NCBI GenBank assembly: GCA_902597795.1 | Contig: CACJZA010000003.1 | Coordinates: 1 to 64,000 of the forward strand | Length of the DNA stretch: 64,000 bases | Origin: an uncultured Alphaproteobacteria bacterium | GTDB taxonomy: Bacteria > Pseudomonadota > Alphaproteobacteria > HIMB59 > GCA-002718135 | Direction of reading: 5' to 3' | Shown here: positions 28,413 through 37,198 of the stretch, piece by piece | How the letters are laid out: every line of letters starts with the position of its first letter | How positions within the stretch are numbered: position 1 is the stretch's first letter | Program-made: the position numbers and the translations under genes | Notes under the pieces: generated by a model | Seen by the model: the letters and a program-made list of their open reading frames with translations, nothing else | Databases searched by the model: none | What the model was told of the DNA's origin: nothing

Positions 28413-29348
28413 ATGAACAACAAGTACTTTACTATAATTACTTTTTATCAATTCAAAATAATTAAAGATAAAAATGATATCATTACTAAACTTAAAGATT
28501 TTTGTAAATTTAATAAAATAAAAGGTACAATATTGATTGCTGATGAAGGCATTAATGGAACAATAGCTGGCTTAGAAAAAAACATAAATTCTTTCATTAT
28601 ATATCTTGAAAATTTTAGTTTTGAGAAACTTAATCTTAAACGATCAAAATACAAATATATGCCTTTTCAAAAACTAAAAATTAGAAATAAAAATGAAATA
28701 GTCACACTCAGAACCAAATTTGCTGATCCTACAAAAATATCTGGAAAAAAAGTTAATTACAATGAATGGAATCAATTAATTAAAGACAAAGACACTATTG
28801 TGATTGATGTAAGAAATGAATTTGAGGTTAAAATAGGATCTTTTGAAGGAGCAATTAATCCAAAAACTAAAAGTTTCACTGACTTTAAATCTTTTATTCA
28901 AAAAAAACTAAATAAGTCAAAAGACAAAAAAATTGCAATGTTTTGCACTGGAGGTATCAGGTGTGAAAAGGCTTCATCATATATGATGATGAAGGGTTTT
29001 AAAAATGTTGCTCAGTTAGACGGAGGTATACTAAAGTATTTAGAAAAAACTCCAAAAAAAGATTCAATGTGGAATGGTGAATGTTTCGTATTTGATGGAA
29101 GAGTATCTTTAAAAAATGAATTAAAAGATGGAACTTACAAACTTTGTCATGCTTGTCGGTTACCCATTAGTATTAAAGATACTTATAATAAATATTATGA
29201 ACCAGGTGTATCTTGTCATAATTGTTTTGATAAAACATCTGAAGAAAAGAAAAAAAACTTACTTGAAAGAAATAAACAAATTAAACTTGATAAGAAAAGA
29301 GGAAATTTTAACCGTTTTATTAAGCAGTCAATTTCTGATTATGAATAA
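28413..29348 (+). CDS. trhO: tRNA uridine(34) hydroxylase TrhO (rhodanese-like)
   Basis: The 311-residue protein matches the YceA/TrhO family. An N-terminal acylphosphatase-like domain has KGTILIADEGINGTIAG (37-53). LRTKFADP leads into a rhodanese domain with VIDVRNEFEVKIG and the active-site loop MFCTGGIRCEKAS, with Cys178. A C-terminal Cys pair module follows (LCHACRLPIS and GVSCHNCFD), then a basic tail. TrhO hydroxylates uridine 34 of certain tRNAs, using oxygen, to give 5-hydroxyuridine. It is cytosolic. The next gene, rpmG, is also translational, 41 bases on. Confidence 0.95.
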   Translation: MNNKYFTIITFYQFKIIKDKNDIITKLKDFCKFNKIKGTILIADEGINGTIAGLEKNINSFIIYLENFSFEKLNLKRSKYKYMPFQKLKIRNKNEIVTLRTKFADPTKISGKKVNYNEWNQLIKDKDTIVIDVRNEFEVKIGSFEGAINPKTKSFTDFKSFIQKKLNKSKDKKIAMFCTGGIRCEKASSYMMMKGFKNVAQLDGGILKYLEKTPKKDSMWNGECFVFDGRVSLKNELKDGTYKLCHACRLPISIKDTYNKYYEPGVSCHNCFDKTSEEKKKNLLERNKQIKLDKKRGNFNRFIKQSISDYE

Positions 29349-29364
29349 ATAATACTTTATTTCA

Positions 29365-29370
29365 TATAAT
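29365..29370 (+). promoter_or_regulatory. Candidate -10 element for rpmG
   Basis: A perfect TATAAT lies 19 bases before the rpmG ATG in the 41-base trhO-rpmG gap, which would give a leader of about a dozen bases. The matching -35 region is poor (TGAATA at 17-base spacing). In a genome this AT-rich the hexamer can occur by chance. Confidence 0.3.
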
Positions 29371-29389
29371 TATTCTGTATAGACACCTC

Positions 29390-29584
29390 ATGGCAAAAAA
29401 AACTTCATTCGCTCTTAAACAACTAGTACCTGAAGAAAATCCAAAAACAGGAACTAAGTATATTGTAAGAAAACCGACAAAAGGATTGAAAGTTGCTGAA
29501 AAGCTTCGAATGAAAAAATATGATCCTGTGTTAAAAAAACACGTTTGGTTCGTAGAGAAAAAAATGCCTCCTCATAGTAAATAA
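29390..29584 (+). CDS. rpmG: 50S ribosomal protein bL33
   Basis: The 64-residue basic protein begins MAKKTSF and contains TGTKYIVRKPTK and EKLRMKKYDPVLKKHVWF, matching the bL33 core (T-G-x-x-Y ... K-L-x-x-K-K-Y-D-P-x-x-x-K-H-V). It is about ten residues longer than typical bL33: an insert makes the early loop VPEENPKTG rather than V-S-S-A-G-T-G, and the tail MPPHSK is extended. It lacks the CxxC pairs of zinc-binding L33, as expected for a C-minus form. It sits near the E-site of the large subunit. Confidence 0.87.
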   Translation: MAKKTSFALKQLVPEENPKTGTKYIVRKPTKGLKVAEKLRMKKYDPVLKKHVWFVEKKMPPHSK

Positions 29585-29630
29585 TAGATTTACCTCTTTA
29601 ATTTATTCTAAATTAACATAATTTAAACTC

Positions 29631-31052
29631 ATGGAAGGCACCTATGGAATTCATTGGTTTAGACAAGATTTGAGATTACATGAAAATCCATCTTTATTGT
29701 CACTTTCAAAAAAAGTTGATCAGATAATTCCAATTTATATTTTAGATTTTAATCAAAGAATTGGATCCACATCCAAATGGTGGTTAGAAAAATCCTTAAT
29801 TAGTTTATATGACTCAATAAAAAAACATAATGGCAAACTAAATATATTTGCTGGTGATCCAGAGAAAATTATATCTTCAATACTAAATAATTCAAATGTT
29901 AAATATGTATCCTGGAATAGACTATATGATCCATATTCAATTAAAAGAGATACTAAAATTAAATCTATAGTTACCTCATCTAAAATAGAATGCGACTCGC
30001 ACAATGGATATCTTTTAAATGAACCTTGGAATATTAAAAATAAAAGTGGAACCTTTTTTAAAGTATTTACCCCTTACTGGCGACATTGTGATGAACTACT
30101 AAAACTAAAAAATCTTAAATTTAAAAATACAAAAATAAGCTACGCCAATTCAAAATTTAAAAATGAAATAACTATACAAGATTTAAATCTAACAAACAAA
30201 AAAGAGAAATGGACCAAAAAAATTGAAAAATATTGGATACCTGGTGAAAGTAATGCAAAATTACAATTAAAAAAATATATTTCGCAAAAAGCAAATAACT
30301 ATTCAGTTGGAAGAGATAGACCCGATAAAGATTTAACTTCAAAATTATCACCTTATCTTCATTTTGGAGAAATATCCGCTTTGGAAGTTTATGATACCGT
30401 AAATATTGAAAAAAAAATTGATCCTGAAAATAAAAAAAAATTTCTTGCTGAACTTGGCTGGAGAGATTTTTCTTATAATCTTTTATTTCATTATCCAGAT
30501 ATGACTCATAAACCTATACAAAGTAAATTTAATAAATTTCCATGGATTAAAAATGCTAAAAATTTATCATTATGGTATAATGGTAAAACTGGTATTCCAA
30601 TTGTTGATGCTGGAATGAGACAACTATATAAAACAGGCTGGATGCATAATAGAGTAAGAATGATTGTAGGCTCGTTTCTAACAAAAAATTTATTGTTACA
30701 CTGGAAAAATGGAGAAGAGTGGTTTTTTGATACTTTAGTTGATGCTGACGTTGGGTCTAATTCCGCAGGTTGGCAATGGATATCTGGTTGTGGTGCTGAT
30801 GCAAGCCCATATTTTAGAATTTTTAATCCAATATTGCAGGGTCAAAAATTTGATCCAGATGGTGATTATGTAAAAGAATTTGTTCCTGAGTTGAATAATA
30901 TTCCAAAAAAATATATTCATAATCCTTGGGAGATGTCTATGGAGGATCAAAAGAAATATAATTTTGAGATTGGTACTTCATATCCAGCACCAATTGTAGA
31001 TTTAAAAGAAACAAGAAATAGAGCACTATCAGCGTTTAAAACTATTAGTTGA
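29631..31052 (+). CDS. phrB: Deoxyribodipyrimidine photolyase (cryptochrome/photolyase family)
   Basis: The 473-residue protein has the N-terminal antenna domain (HWFRQDLRLHENPSL) and the helical FAD domain. Its motifs are GRDRPDKDLTSKLSPYLHFG, ELGWRDFSYNLL, GIPIVDAGMRQLYKTGWMHNR, DADVGSNSAGWQW and CGADASPYFRIFNP. It fits class I cyclobutane pyrimidine dimer photolyases, which use blue light and FADH- to repair UV lesions, though relatives can be (6-4) enzymes. It is followed 1 base later by the FAD amine oxidase, DUF1365, CFA-like and DUF2878 genes, a grouping known from light and singlet-oxygen responses in other Proteobacteria. No ChrR or LitR regulator is in the window. Confidence 0.93.
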   Translation: MEGTYGIHWFRQDLRLHENPSLLSLSKKVDQIIPIYILDFNQRIGSTSKWWLEKSLISLYDSIKKHNGKLNIFAGDPEKIISSILNNSNVKYVSWNRLYDPYSIKRDTKIKSIVTSSKIECDSHNGYLLNEPWNIKNKSGTFFKVFTPYWRHCDELLKLKNLKFKNTKISYANSKFKNEITIQDLNLTNKKEKWTKKIEKYWIPGESNAKLQLKKYISQKANNYSVGRDRPDKDLTSKLSPYLHFGEISALEVYDTVNIEKKIDPENKKKFLAELGWRDFSYNLLFHYPDMTHKPIQSKFNKFPWIKNAKNLSLWYNGKTGIPIVDAGMRQLYKTGWMHNRVRMIVGSFLTKNLLLHWKNGEEWFFDTLVDADVGSNSAGWQWISGCGADASPYFRIFNPILQGQKFDPDGDYVKEFVPELNNIPKKYIHNPWEMSMEDQKKYNFEIGTSYPAPIVDLKETRNRALSAFKTIS

Positions 31053-31053
31053 T

Positions 31054-32349
31054 GTGAGAGAAAAAATAGCAATTATTGGCTCTGGTATTTCAGGAATAAG
31101 TGCAGCTTACCTTTTGTCTTCTAAATATGATGTTTATTTATTTGAAAAAAATAATAGATTGGGCGGACATACAAGAACTATCTATGTTGAAGAATCAACA
31201 AAGACAATCCCAGTCGATACAGGATTTATTGTATTCAATGAAAATAACTATCCAGATTTAACAAATTTTTTTAAATTACTTGATGTGAACTGCAATAATT
31301 CAGATATGTCTTTTTCCGTCTCAAATCAAGATCCTCAAATTGAATATAGTGGCAAAAATATCTTTTCTCTTTTTGCTAATTTTAGAAATGTGTTTTCTTT
31401 TAATTTTTATAAAATGTTATTTGAAATAAGAAAACTTTATTTATTATGTAATAGCTTGAATGTTAGTGATTTAGAGCAAACTAAAACCTTAAATGATTTT
31501 TTAAAAACTAATAATTTTTCAACATACCTAATAAATTATCATATTTTACCTATGATATCATCTATATGGTCAAGCAATATAAGCGATGTAAAAAATTTTC
31601 CTCTCATAACATTCATTAATTTTTTTAAAAATCATGCTTTATTTAATTTAAAAAAAAGACCCCAATGGAAATATGTAAAAGGCGGTAGTAACGAATATAT
31701 AAAAAAAATTATTAATAAAAATGTTTTTGAGTATAAAACAAATTTCAAAATTAAAAAAATTATTAGAGAAAATAATAAAATTAAAATAGAAGATGAGAAA
31801 AATAATTTATTAGAATTTCATAAGGTAATATTCGCAACCCATGCAAATCAAGTATTGGATATTTTGCAGAAACCAACAGAAGAAGAAGAAAAAATATTTT
31901 CACAATTTAAATATTCAACTAATTCAGCAATACTTCACTCCGATCACACTTTAATGCCTAAATCAAAATTTGCTTGGTCAAGTTGGAATTTTTTAAACAA
32001 GTCATCATCTTCTAAATTTACTTTAACTTATTGGATGAATTTCTTGCAAAAATTACCAACTAAACAAAATTATTTTGTAACCGTTAATCCATATAAAAAG
32101 CCTAAAAACATTATTAACGAAACAACATTTAATCATCCAATATATACTACCGATACTATTTTAGCTCAAAAAAATGTTATGGAAATTCAAGGAAAGAATA
32201 ATACATTTTTCTGTGGAGCTTACCTTGGATATGGCTTTCATGAAGACGGTATTCAATCATCTTCTTATATTTGTAAATTGTTAAATTGTGATTTACCTTG
32301 GAAGAGAGAGAAAAATTTTTATAATAGATTGCAAATTAATTTTAAATGA
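31054..32349 (+). CDS. FAD-dependent amine oxidase-like protein (NAD(P)-binding, photolyase/CFA cluster)
   Basis: Translation starts at a GTG one base after the photolyase stop. The 431-residue protein opens with an FAD Rossmann motif (IAIIGSGISGISAAYLLS), then FEKNNRLGGHTRTI with the flavin-monooxidase G-G-H/R loop, VDTGFIVFNENNYP, PMISSIWSS and the closing GAYLGYGFHEDGIQSS. This group always travels with DUF1365 and CFA synthase-like genes. It is thought to act on lipid acyl chains or photo-oxidation products, but no reaction is proven that I can cite. It overlaps the DUF1365 gene by 4 bases. Confidence 0.88.
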   Translation: MREKIAIIGSGISGISAAYLLSSKYDVYLFEKNNRLGGHTRTIYVEESTKTIPVDTGFIVFNENNYPDLTNFFKLLDVNCNNSDMSFSVSNQDPQIEYSGKNIFSLFANFRNVFSFNFYKMLFEIRKLYLLCNSLNVSDLEQTKTLNDFLKTNNFSTYLINYHILPMISSIWSSNISDVKNFPLITFINFFKNHALFNLKKRPQWKYVKGGSNEYIKKIINKNVFEYKTNFKIKKIIRENNKIKIEDEKNNLLEFHKVIFATHANQVLDILQKPTEEEEKIFSQFKYSTNSAILHSDHTLMPKSKFAWSSWNFLNKSSSSKFTLTYWMNFLQKLPTKQNYFVTVNPYKKPKNIINETTFNHPIYTTDTILAQKNVMEIQGKNNTFFCGAYLGYGFHEDGIQSSSYICKLLNCDLPWKREKNFYNRLQINFK

Positions 32350-33119
32350 TTTCTCAAATACTATTATCTAACATTATTCATAAAAGATTTATTCCATTTA
32401 AACACACATTGAAATATGAGGTACCAAGTCTTTTTATTAATTTGGATAATCTTGATCAATTAAGTAAAAACTATAAACTTTTTTCATTAAACTCTTTTAA
32501 TCTTTTTTCTATTTATGAAAAAGATCATGGGTATAGAGACAAAAGGTCAATAAAGACATTCGTTAAAGATTCCCTCTCTAAATTTAATATTAAATATAAA
32601 CATCTTAATATAATGATATTATGTTTTCCAAGAATTTTGGGATATGTATTTGATCCTTTATCAATTATATATTGTTATGATGATAAAAAATTAATATCTA
32701 TTTTCTATGAAGTCAAAAATACGACTAATGAACAACATACCTATATTTTTAAAGGAAATGTAAATTTTGAAGATTTTAAATTATCTCATGAATGTGCAAA
32801 GCAGTTTTATGTATCTCCATTTATAGAAATGGAGGCAAATTATAAATTTTTTAATCGAATGCAAAAGGATAAAATAAATATTAACATTGATCTTTATGAT
32901 AAAAATAATAAAAAAGTTCTAACAGCTACTCAGCATGGCAAATTTATAGATTTTAACTCAAAAAATATGTTTAAATTTTTATATTATAATCCACTTTTAG
33001 GCTTCAAGGTAATGGCTGGAATCCTTTATGAGGCTTTAAAAATAATTTACAAAGGTGGTAAATATTATGCACGAAAAAAGAAGCCAAATGATACAGTGAG
33101 TTTTGAAGGTAATTTTTAA
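32346..33119 (+). CDS. DUF1365 family protein
   Basis: The 257-residue protein matches DUF1365: an N-terminal IIHKRFIPFKHTLKYEV (family H-x-R-x-x-P-x-x-H-x-F), DHGYRDKRSIKTFV, NIMILCFPRILGYVFDPLSI with the N-P/D-P-L-S block, FYEVKNTTNEQHTY and the late VSPFIEMEANYKF. Its function is unknown. It is found fused or adjacent to FAD amine oxidases and CFA synthases. Both flanking junctions are tight: a 4-base overlap upstream, and the cfa-like ATG directly after its stop. The charged, non-membrane sequence suggests a soluble partner of the two enzymes. Confidence 0.9.
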   Translation: MISQILLSNIIHKRFIPFKHTLKYEVPSLFINLDNLDQLSKNYKLFSLNSFNLFSIYEKDHGYRDKRSIKTFVKDSLSKFNIKYKHLNIMILCFPRILGYVFDPLSIIYCYDDKKLISIFYEVKNTTNEQHTYIFKGNVNFEDFKLSHECAKQFYVSPFIEMEANYKFFNRMQKDKININIDLYDKNNKKVLTATQHGKFIDFNSKNMFKFLYYNPLLGFKVMAGILYEALKIIYKGGKYYARKKKPNDTVSFEGNF

Positions 33120-34313
33120 ATGAATTTTTTTAAAAAAAATTTTGATAAAACTGTCAAAAAATTATTAGTAAACTTTTTATCTAAAATTCGATATGGAAAA
33201 TTAACAGTTCAATTTCCAACTGGTGAGGAGAGAGTTTTTGTCGGAAAAGAGGAGGATATATCTGCAAATATAAAAATTCATAATTATAATTTTTTAAATT
33301 TAATTTTTAAAAAAGGTTCTGTAGGTTTTGCAGAAGCCTATATGAATGGTTACTTTTCAAGCACCGATTTAACTAATTTATTGCTACTTTCTCACAAAAA
33401 TGAGAGTTATTTTTTACAAAGTATAAATACTAATCTTTTTTTTGCTACTTTTGCCAAATTAAAGCATTTTTTAAATAACAATTCAAAATCACAGAGTAAA
33501 AAAAACATTAAATATCATTATGATTTAGGAAATAATTTTTACGAAAAGTGGTTAGATAAAACCATGACCTATTCTTCTGCTCTTTTTGATAATAAGAATA
33601 CCAATTTATTGGATGCACAATTTAACAAATATAGAAAGATTGCTGAAACTTTATCTTTAGACTCAAATTCTAAAACTTTAGAAATTGGATGTGGATGGGG
33701 AGGTTTTTCATCATTTGTAGCGAAAAATTACAATTGTTCAGTTGATGCTATAACTATTTCTAAGGAACAATACGAATATGCTTCTGAAAAAATTCAAAAT
33801 GAAGGTTTGTCTGAAAAAGTATCAGTTATATTCAGAGATTATAGGGATATCAAAAAAAAATATTCAAATATTGTTTCAATTGAAATGTTTGAAGCAGTTG
33901 GGAAGAAATACTGGTATAATTACTTTGATACAATTCGTAATTCTCTCAACGATGGCGGTATGGCTGCACTACAAGTCATAACGATTGATGAAAATAAGGC
34001 TAAAGATTATCAAAACAGACCAGATTTTATTCAACAATATATTTTTCCAGGTGGAATGCTTCCAACTAAAAAACAATTTGAATATTCGGCAAAACACGTT
34101 GGATTAAAATGTATTGAAAATCTAAGTTTCGGTGGTTCTTATGCAAAAACACTTAAAATGTGGAACAAACAATTTCAAAAATCTTGGAATGATTTATCTC
34201 AGTTTGGTTTTGATATTAAATTTAAAAGAATGTGGGAATTTTATCTATCTTATTGTGAAACAGGTTTTTCAAATAGTTCAACCGATGTTTCTCATTTCTT
34301 AATTCAAAAATAG
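33120..34313 (+). CDS. Cyclopropane-fatty-acyl-phospholipid synthase-like methyltransferase
   Basis: The 397-residue protein has an N-terminal lipid-binding-like domain (GKLTVQFPTGEE, GSVGFAEAYMNGYF). A class I SAM methyltransferase domain follows: KYHYDLGNNFYEKWLDKTMTYSSA, LEIGCGWGGFSSFVA (SAM loop), EMFEAVGKKYW and FIQQYIFPGGMLPT. These are the blocks of the CFA/mycolic-acid methyltransferase family, which acts on unsaturated phospholipid acyl chains. The neighbours point to the light-stress paralogue rather than housekeeping cfa, so the product could be a methylated, cyclopropane or furan-type acyl chain; I cannot tell which. Confidence 0.9.
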   Translation: MNFFKKNFDKTVKKLLVNFLSKIRYGKLTVQFPTGEERVFVGKEEDISANIKIHNYNFLNLIFKKGSVGFAEAYMNGYFSSTDLTNLLLLSHKNESYFLQSINTNLFFATFAKLKHFLNNNSKSQSKKNIKYHYDLGNNFYEKWLDKTMTYSSALFDNKNTNLLDAQFNKYRKIAETLSLDSNSKTLEIGCGWGGFSSFVAKNYNCSVDAITISKEQYEYASEKIQNEGLSEKVSVIFRDYRDIKKKYSNIVSIEMFEAVGKKYWYNYFDTIRNSLNDGGMAALQVITIDENKAKDYQNRPDFIQQYIFPGGMLPTKKQFEYSAKHVGLKCIENLSFGGSYAKTLKMWNKQFQKSWNDLSQFGFDIKFKRMWEFYLSYCETGFSNSSTDVSHFLIQK

Positions 34314-34315
34314 AA

Positions 34316-34828
34316 ATGCAAAAACTAAAAGTATTTTTAGTCTTAACTGGCTATCAACTAACTTGGTTAGCTTGTGTATTTGGTGAAACAAAATTTTCTA
34401 ATCCTATGTTGGGCGTCTGGGTTGGAATTATTTTCTTACTAACTTATTTTTATTTTAATTATAATAAACAAAAATTTATTAAGATTTCACTTTTGATTTC
34501 AGTTCCAGGATATTTTTTTGATACTTTATTAGTTTATTACCAAATTTACGATTTTGAAACTATTGCTAAATTTGGCACTCTGCCATTATGGATGATTGTT
34601 TTATGGTTTAGTTTCAGTACTCTTTTTGATGAAATTCTTACTTTTTTTAAAAGTTATAAAATTTTAGGAATTATTTTAAGTGGATTTTTAGGACCTTTAA
34701 CCTATTATCTTGGTGAGCCTATCGGAGTTATAAAAATATATAACTTTCAGATTTTTATTATTTCAATGGTATTATTTTGGATGATCTTGATGTTCTATTA
34801 TCTAAATTACGTTATAAAAAATAATTAA
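34316..34828 (+). CDS. DUF2878 family membrane protein
   Basis: The 170-residue protein consists of about five or six membrane helices with LTGYQLTWLACVFG at the start, GTLPLWMIVLWFSFSTLFDE in the middle and GFLGPLTYYLGEPIGVI later, matching DUF2878. It closes the photolyase-amine oxidase-DUF1365-CFA operon (2-base gap). The function is unknown; membrane location next to lipid-modifying enzymes suggests a role with acyl-chain substrates. The stop overlaps the convergent trcR gene by 4 bases. Confidence 0.85.
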   Translation: MQKLKVFLVLTGYQLTWLACVFGETKFSNPMLGVWVGIIFLLTYFYFNYNKQKFIKISLLISVPGYFFDTLLVYYQIYDFETIAKFGTLPLWMIVLWFSFSTLFDEILTFFKSYKILGIILSGFLGPLTYYLGEPIGVIKIYNFQIFIISMVLFWMILMFYYLNYVIKNN

Positions 34829-35367
34829 TTTTCTTGATCTACTTTTTTTGTTCTAGTTCTATTTAAAGTTCTTTCGAGATCCTTATAAGTACATAAACCA
34901 ACATCCATTGGACTCTTTGCCTCAAGAACTGCTTCTCTGTATGTACCATTTCTTATAGCCTCTACTGTATTTTTTGTTGAGCTGGTAAGTTTTGCAATTT
35001 GAGAACTACTTAATTCAGTCGGATATCTTTTTATAAGCCACAAAATAGCGTATGGCTTTTCTTGTCTTAAAGAAAGAGGTGTATATTTAGAGTCTTTTTT
35101 TCTTGGTGGTAAATCTTCAATTACATCAGACTTAATAAGATTCAAACGAGCTGCATTATCTTTTTCACATCTTTCAATTTCTTCTTTTGTCAATTGATTA
35201 TTATCAATCGGATCATAACCTCTCATACCTACAGCAACTTCTCCATCAGCTATTCCTTGAACCTCTAATTCATGTAATCCACAGAATTCAGCTATTTGAT
35301 CAAACGTTAAAGCTGTATTTTCAACTAACCATATCGCTGTTGCTTTAGGCATTAAAGGATATTTCAT
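34825..35367 (-). CDS. trcR: TrcR-like transcriptional regulator (DUF1013)
   Basis: I choose the start at MKYPLMPKATAIWLVENTAL, the invariant N-terminus of this alphaproteobacterial family; an in-frame ATG 24 bases upstream would add eight unconserved residues. The 180-residue protein continues with LTFDQIAEFCGLHELEVQGIADGE, a helix-turn-helix, and PYAILWLIKRYPTELSSSQIAKL followed by KNTVEAIRNGTY, a second DNA-binding-like module. DUF1013 proteins (TrcR) associate with promoters and are tied to the CtrA/GcrA cell-cycle network. The gene is divergent from the DUF1192 gene (44-base gap). The family is a strong alphaproteobacterial marker. Confidence 0.92.
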   Translation of the reverse strand: MKYPLMPKATAIWLVENTALTFDQIAEFCGLHELEVQGIADGEVAVGMRGYDPIDNNQLTKEEIERCEKDNAARLNLIKSDVIEDLPPRKKDSKYTPLSLRQEKPYAILWLIKRYPTELSSSQIAKLTSSTKNTVEAIRNGTYREAVLEAKSPMDVGLCTYKDLERTLNRTRTKKVDQEN

Positions 35368-35411
35368 AATTGGCTCATATAATATAATCAAAAAATAATA
35401 TATAACAAAAT

Positions 35412-35600
35412 ATGACTATGACAGATTTTTTTGAAGTTGATGAAAAACAAAAGACGGTTAAAATATTAAATTTGGATGATTTCAGTGTTGAGGATTTACA
35501 AAATTATATTTCTGAACTTCAAACTGAAATACTAAGAGTTCAAGATGAGATAAAAAAGAAGGAAAATTTAAAACTTAATGCTGAAAAGTTTTTTAAATAA
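35412..35600 (+). CDS. DUF1192 family small protein
   Basis: The 62-residue acidic protein has LDDFSVEDLQNYISELQTEI followed by a short coiled coil and ends AEKFFK, matching DUF1192 (L-S-x-x-E-L-x-x-R-I-x-x-L-x-x-E-I ... A-x-x-x-F). The family is confined to alphaproteobacteria and has no proven role. A second ATG six bases downstream could also serve as start. Its stop directly abuts the stop of the convergent rpmE. Confidence 0.82.
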   Translation: MTMTDFFEVDEKQKTVKILNLDDFSVEDLQNYISELQTEILRVQDEIKKKENLKLNAEKFFK

Positions 35601-35828
35601 TTATTTATTAATTTTAAGACCTTTAAATCTTTTTTGGAATCTAGCTACCTGTCCTTCAGATTCATTAAGACCAGCCTTACCACCGGTCCATGCTGGGTGA
35701 GATTTAGAATCAATTTCTAATTTAAGAGTATCACCTTCTTTACCCCAAGTAGATCTAGTTTTAAAAGTAGATCCATCAGTCATAACAACGTTTATTTCAT
35801 GATATTTAGGATGTATATCTTTTTTCAT
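35601..35828 (-). CDS. rpmE: 50S ribosomal protein bL31
   Basis: The 75-residue protein starts [12 protein letters not shown] and has [21 protein letters not shown] (in pieces), [11 protein letters not shown] and a basic end [13 protein letters not shown], the bL31 pattern. The CxxC zinc residues of the C-plus form are absent, as usual in alphaproteobacteria. bL31 bridges the two ribosomal subunits. It lies 24 bases after the suhB-like gene on the same strand and may be the last gene of the tkt-gap-efp operon. Confidence 0.95.
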   Translation of the reverse strand: MKKDIHPKYHEINVVMTDGSTFKTRSTWGKEGDTLKLEIDSKSHPAWTGGKAGLNESEGQVARFQKRFKGLKINK

Positions 35829-35852
35829 GCCTGTCTTATATTTATATAGATT

Positions 35853-36629
35853 TCAAAGTAAAGTAAGTTTTTTAACTAATTCATTATGAATTTTATTATT
35901 TGAAGCAATTAAATCACGAGAATTTATTTCCCATGCATTTCCATCTATTTTAGAAATTTCCCCCCCAGCTTCTTTAACTAAAAGAATGCCCGTTGAAACA
36001 TCCCATAAATTTAGATCTTTTTCCCAAAAACCATCTAATTTACCAGAGGCAACATAAGCAAGATCAAGGCCTGCAGAACCGAGTCTCCTTATTCCTGCAG
36101 ATGATTTTAGGATTTCATCAATCTCACTTAAATAGTTTTTATAAATTCTTTCTCCAAACGGAAGCCCAGTGCCTATCAAGCAATCTGAAAAAATTTGCCT
36201 GTTTGACACTCTAAGTCTACTATTATTACACCACGAACCTTTACCTTTAGAACTCCAAAAAAATTCGTTTAAAATTGGATTATAAATCACACCGTCTGTG
36301 ATTTCATCATTTGTCATTTTGGCAACGATTATTCCAACATGAGGTATTCCATGAATAAAATTAGATGTTCCATCAATGGGATCAATAATAATGGTGTTTT
36401 CATCACCCTTTATTTCACCAGTTTCTTCAGTTATGTAAGTATAATCTGGATAATAATATTTTAGAGTTTCTAAAAGTGTTTTTTCTACTTTAATATCTGC
36501 ATTTGTTACAAAATCTCCAACTGATTTAGATTGTATTTGTAAATTTTCTAATTCTCCAAAATCTCTTAATAAAATTTTACCAGCTTTTTTTACTGCCTTT
36601 TCAAAGATATTAATTACAGCAGGCTGCAT
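35853..36629 (-). CDS. suhB: Inositol monophosphatase family protein (SuhB-like)
   Basis: The 258-residue protein has the metal-site motifs of the family: Y-I-T-E-E-T-G-E (65-72), IIIDPIDGTSNFIHG (80-94) with Asp83 and Asp86, and the C-terminal WDVSTGILLVKEAGGEI. These enzymes are Mg2+- and Li+-sensitive phosphatases of inositol phosphates or related sugar phosphates. SuhB additionally joins rRNA antitermination complexes in enterobacteria. Which activity dominates here is unknown. Its ATG overlaps the efp stop by one base, an efp-suhB link often seen in alphaproteobacteria. Confidence 0.93.
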   Translation of the reverse strand: MQPAVINIFEKAVKKAGKILLRDFGELENLQIQSKSVGDFVTNADIKVEKTLLETLKYYYPDYTYITEETGEIKGDENTIIIDPIDGTSNFIHGIPHVGIIVAKMTNDEITDGVIYNPILNEFFWSSKGKGSWCNNSRLRVSNRQIFSDCLIGTGLPFGERIYKNYLSEIDEILKSSAGIRRLGSAGLDLAYVASGKLDGFWEKDLNLWDVSTGILLVKEAGGEISKIDGNAWEINSRDLIASNNKIHNELVKKLTLL

Positions 36630-37198
36630 TAATTTTTTGATTTTTCGATATAACTACCGTCACTTGTACTTATTACTATTTTATCATTAACTGCAATAAA
36701 TTGCGGTACAGATGTTTTAATATTCTTTTCTAAAGTAGCTGGTTTATATGATGAAGCAGCTGTTTGACCTTTTACAACACCTTCAGTTTCTATAACAATT
36801 AATTCTACAGTATCAGGCAAGTCAATTCCGACCGGTTTTTCATTATAGAAATTAATAATAACATTACTATTCTCAACTAAAAATTTTGATTGATCATCAG
36901 TTAATATGTCTGAGCCAAGTTCTATTTGTTCATAAGTTTGTTTATCCATGAATATAAAATTATTATTATCATAATAAAGATATTGAAATTCTTTTTCATC
37001 AAGGATAGCTCTTTCTACTGTTTCTGATGATCTAAACCTACTATTCATTTTAGTACCTTCTCTTATTTCTTTAAGTTCAGCTTGCAAGTAGGCACCACCC
37101 TTTCCTGGTTGAGTATGCTGGGTTTTCAAAACTTTCCAAAGTTTGTTATTAATTTCTAAAATATTTCCGACTTTAATTTCATTTCCATCTATTTTCAT
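36629..37198 (-). CDS. efp: Translation elongation factor P
   Basis: The 189-residue protein has the three-beta-barrel EF-P layout. The N-terminal KOW-like domain has the modification loop QPGKGGAYLQ, with Lys33 at the site that is lysylated in enteric bacteria. Central and C-terminal OB domains follow (YLYYDNNNFIFMDKQTYEQ, PDTVELIVIETEG, ASSYKPATLE). EF-P relieves ribosome stalling at polyproline. No epmA/epmB modification genes are in the window. It is coupled on both sides: 4-base overlap with the unknown upstream ORF and 1-base overlap with the suhB-like gene. Confidence 0.97.
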   Translation of the reverse strand: MKIDGNEIKVGNILEINNKLWKVLKTQHTQPGKGGAYLQAELKEIREGTKMNSRFRSSETVERAILDEKEFQYLYYDNNNFIFMDKQTYEQIELGSDILTDDQSKFLVENSNVIINFYNEKPVGIDLPDTVELIVIETEGVVKGQTAASSYKPATLEKNIKTSVPQFIAVNDKIVISTSDGSYIEKSKN

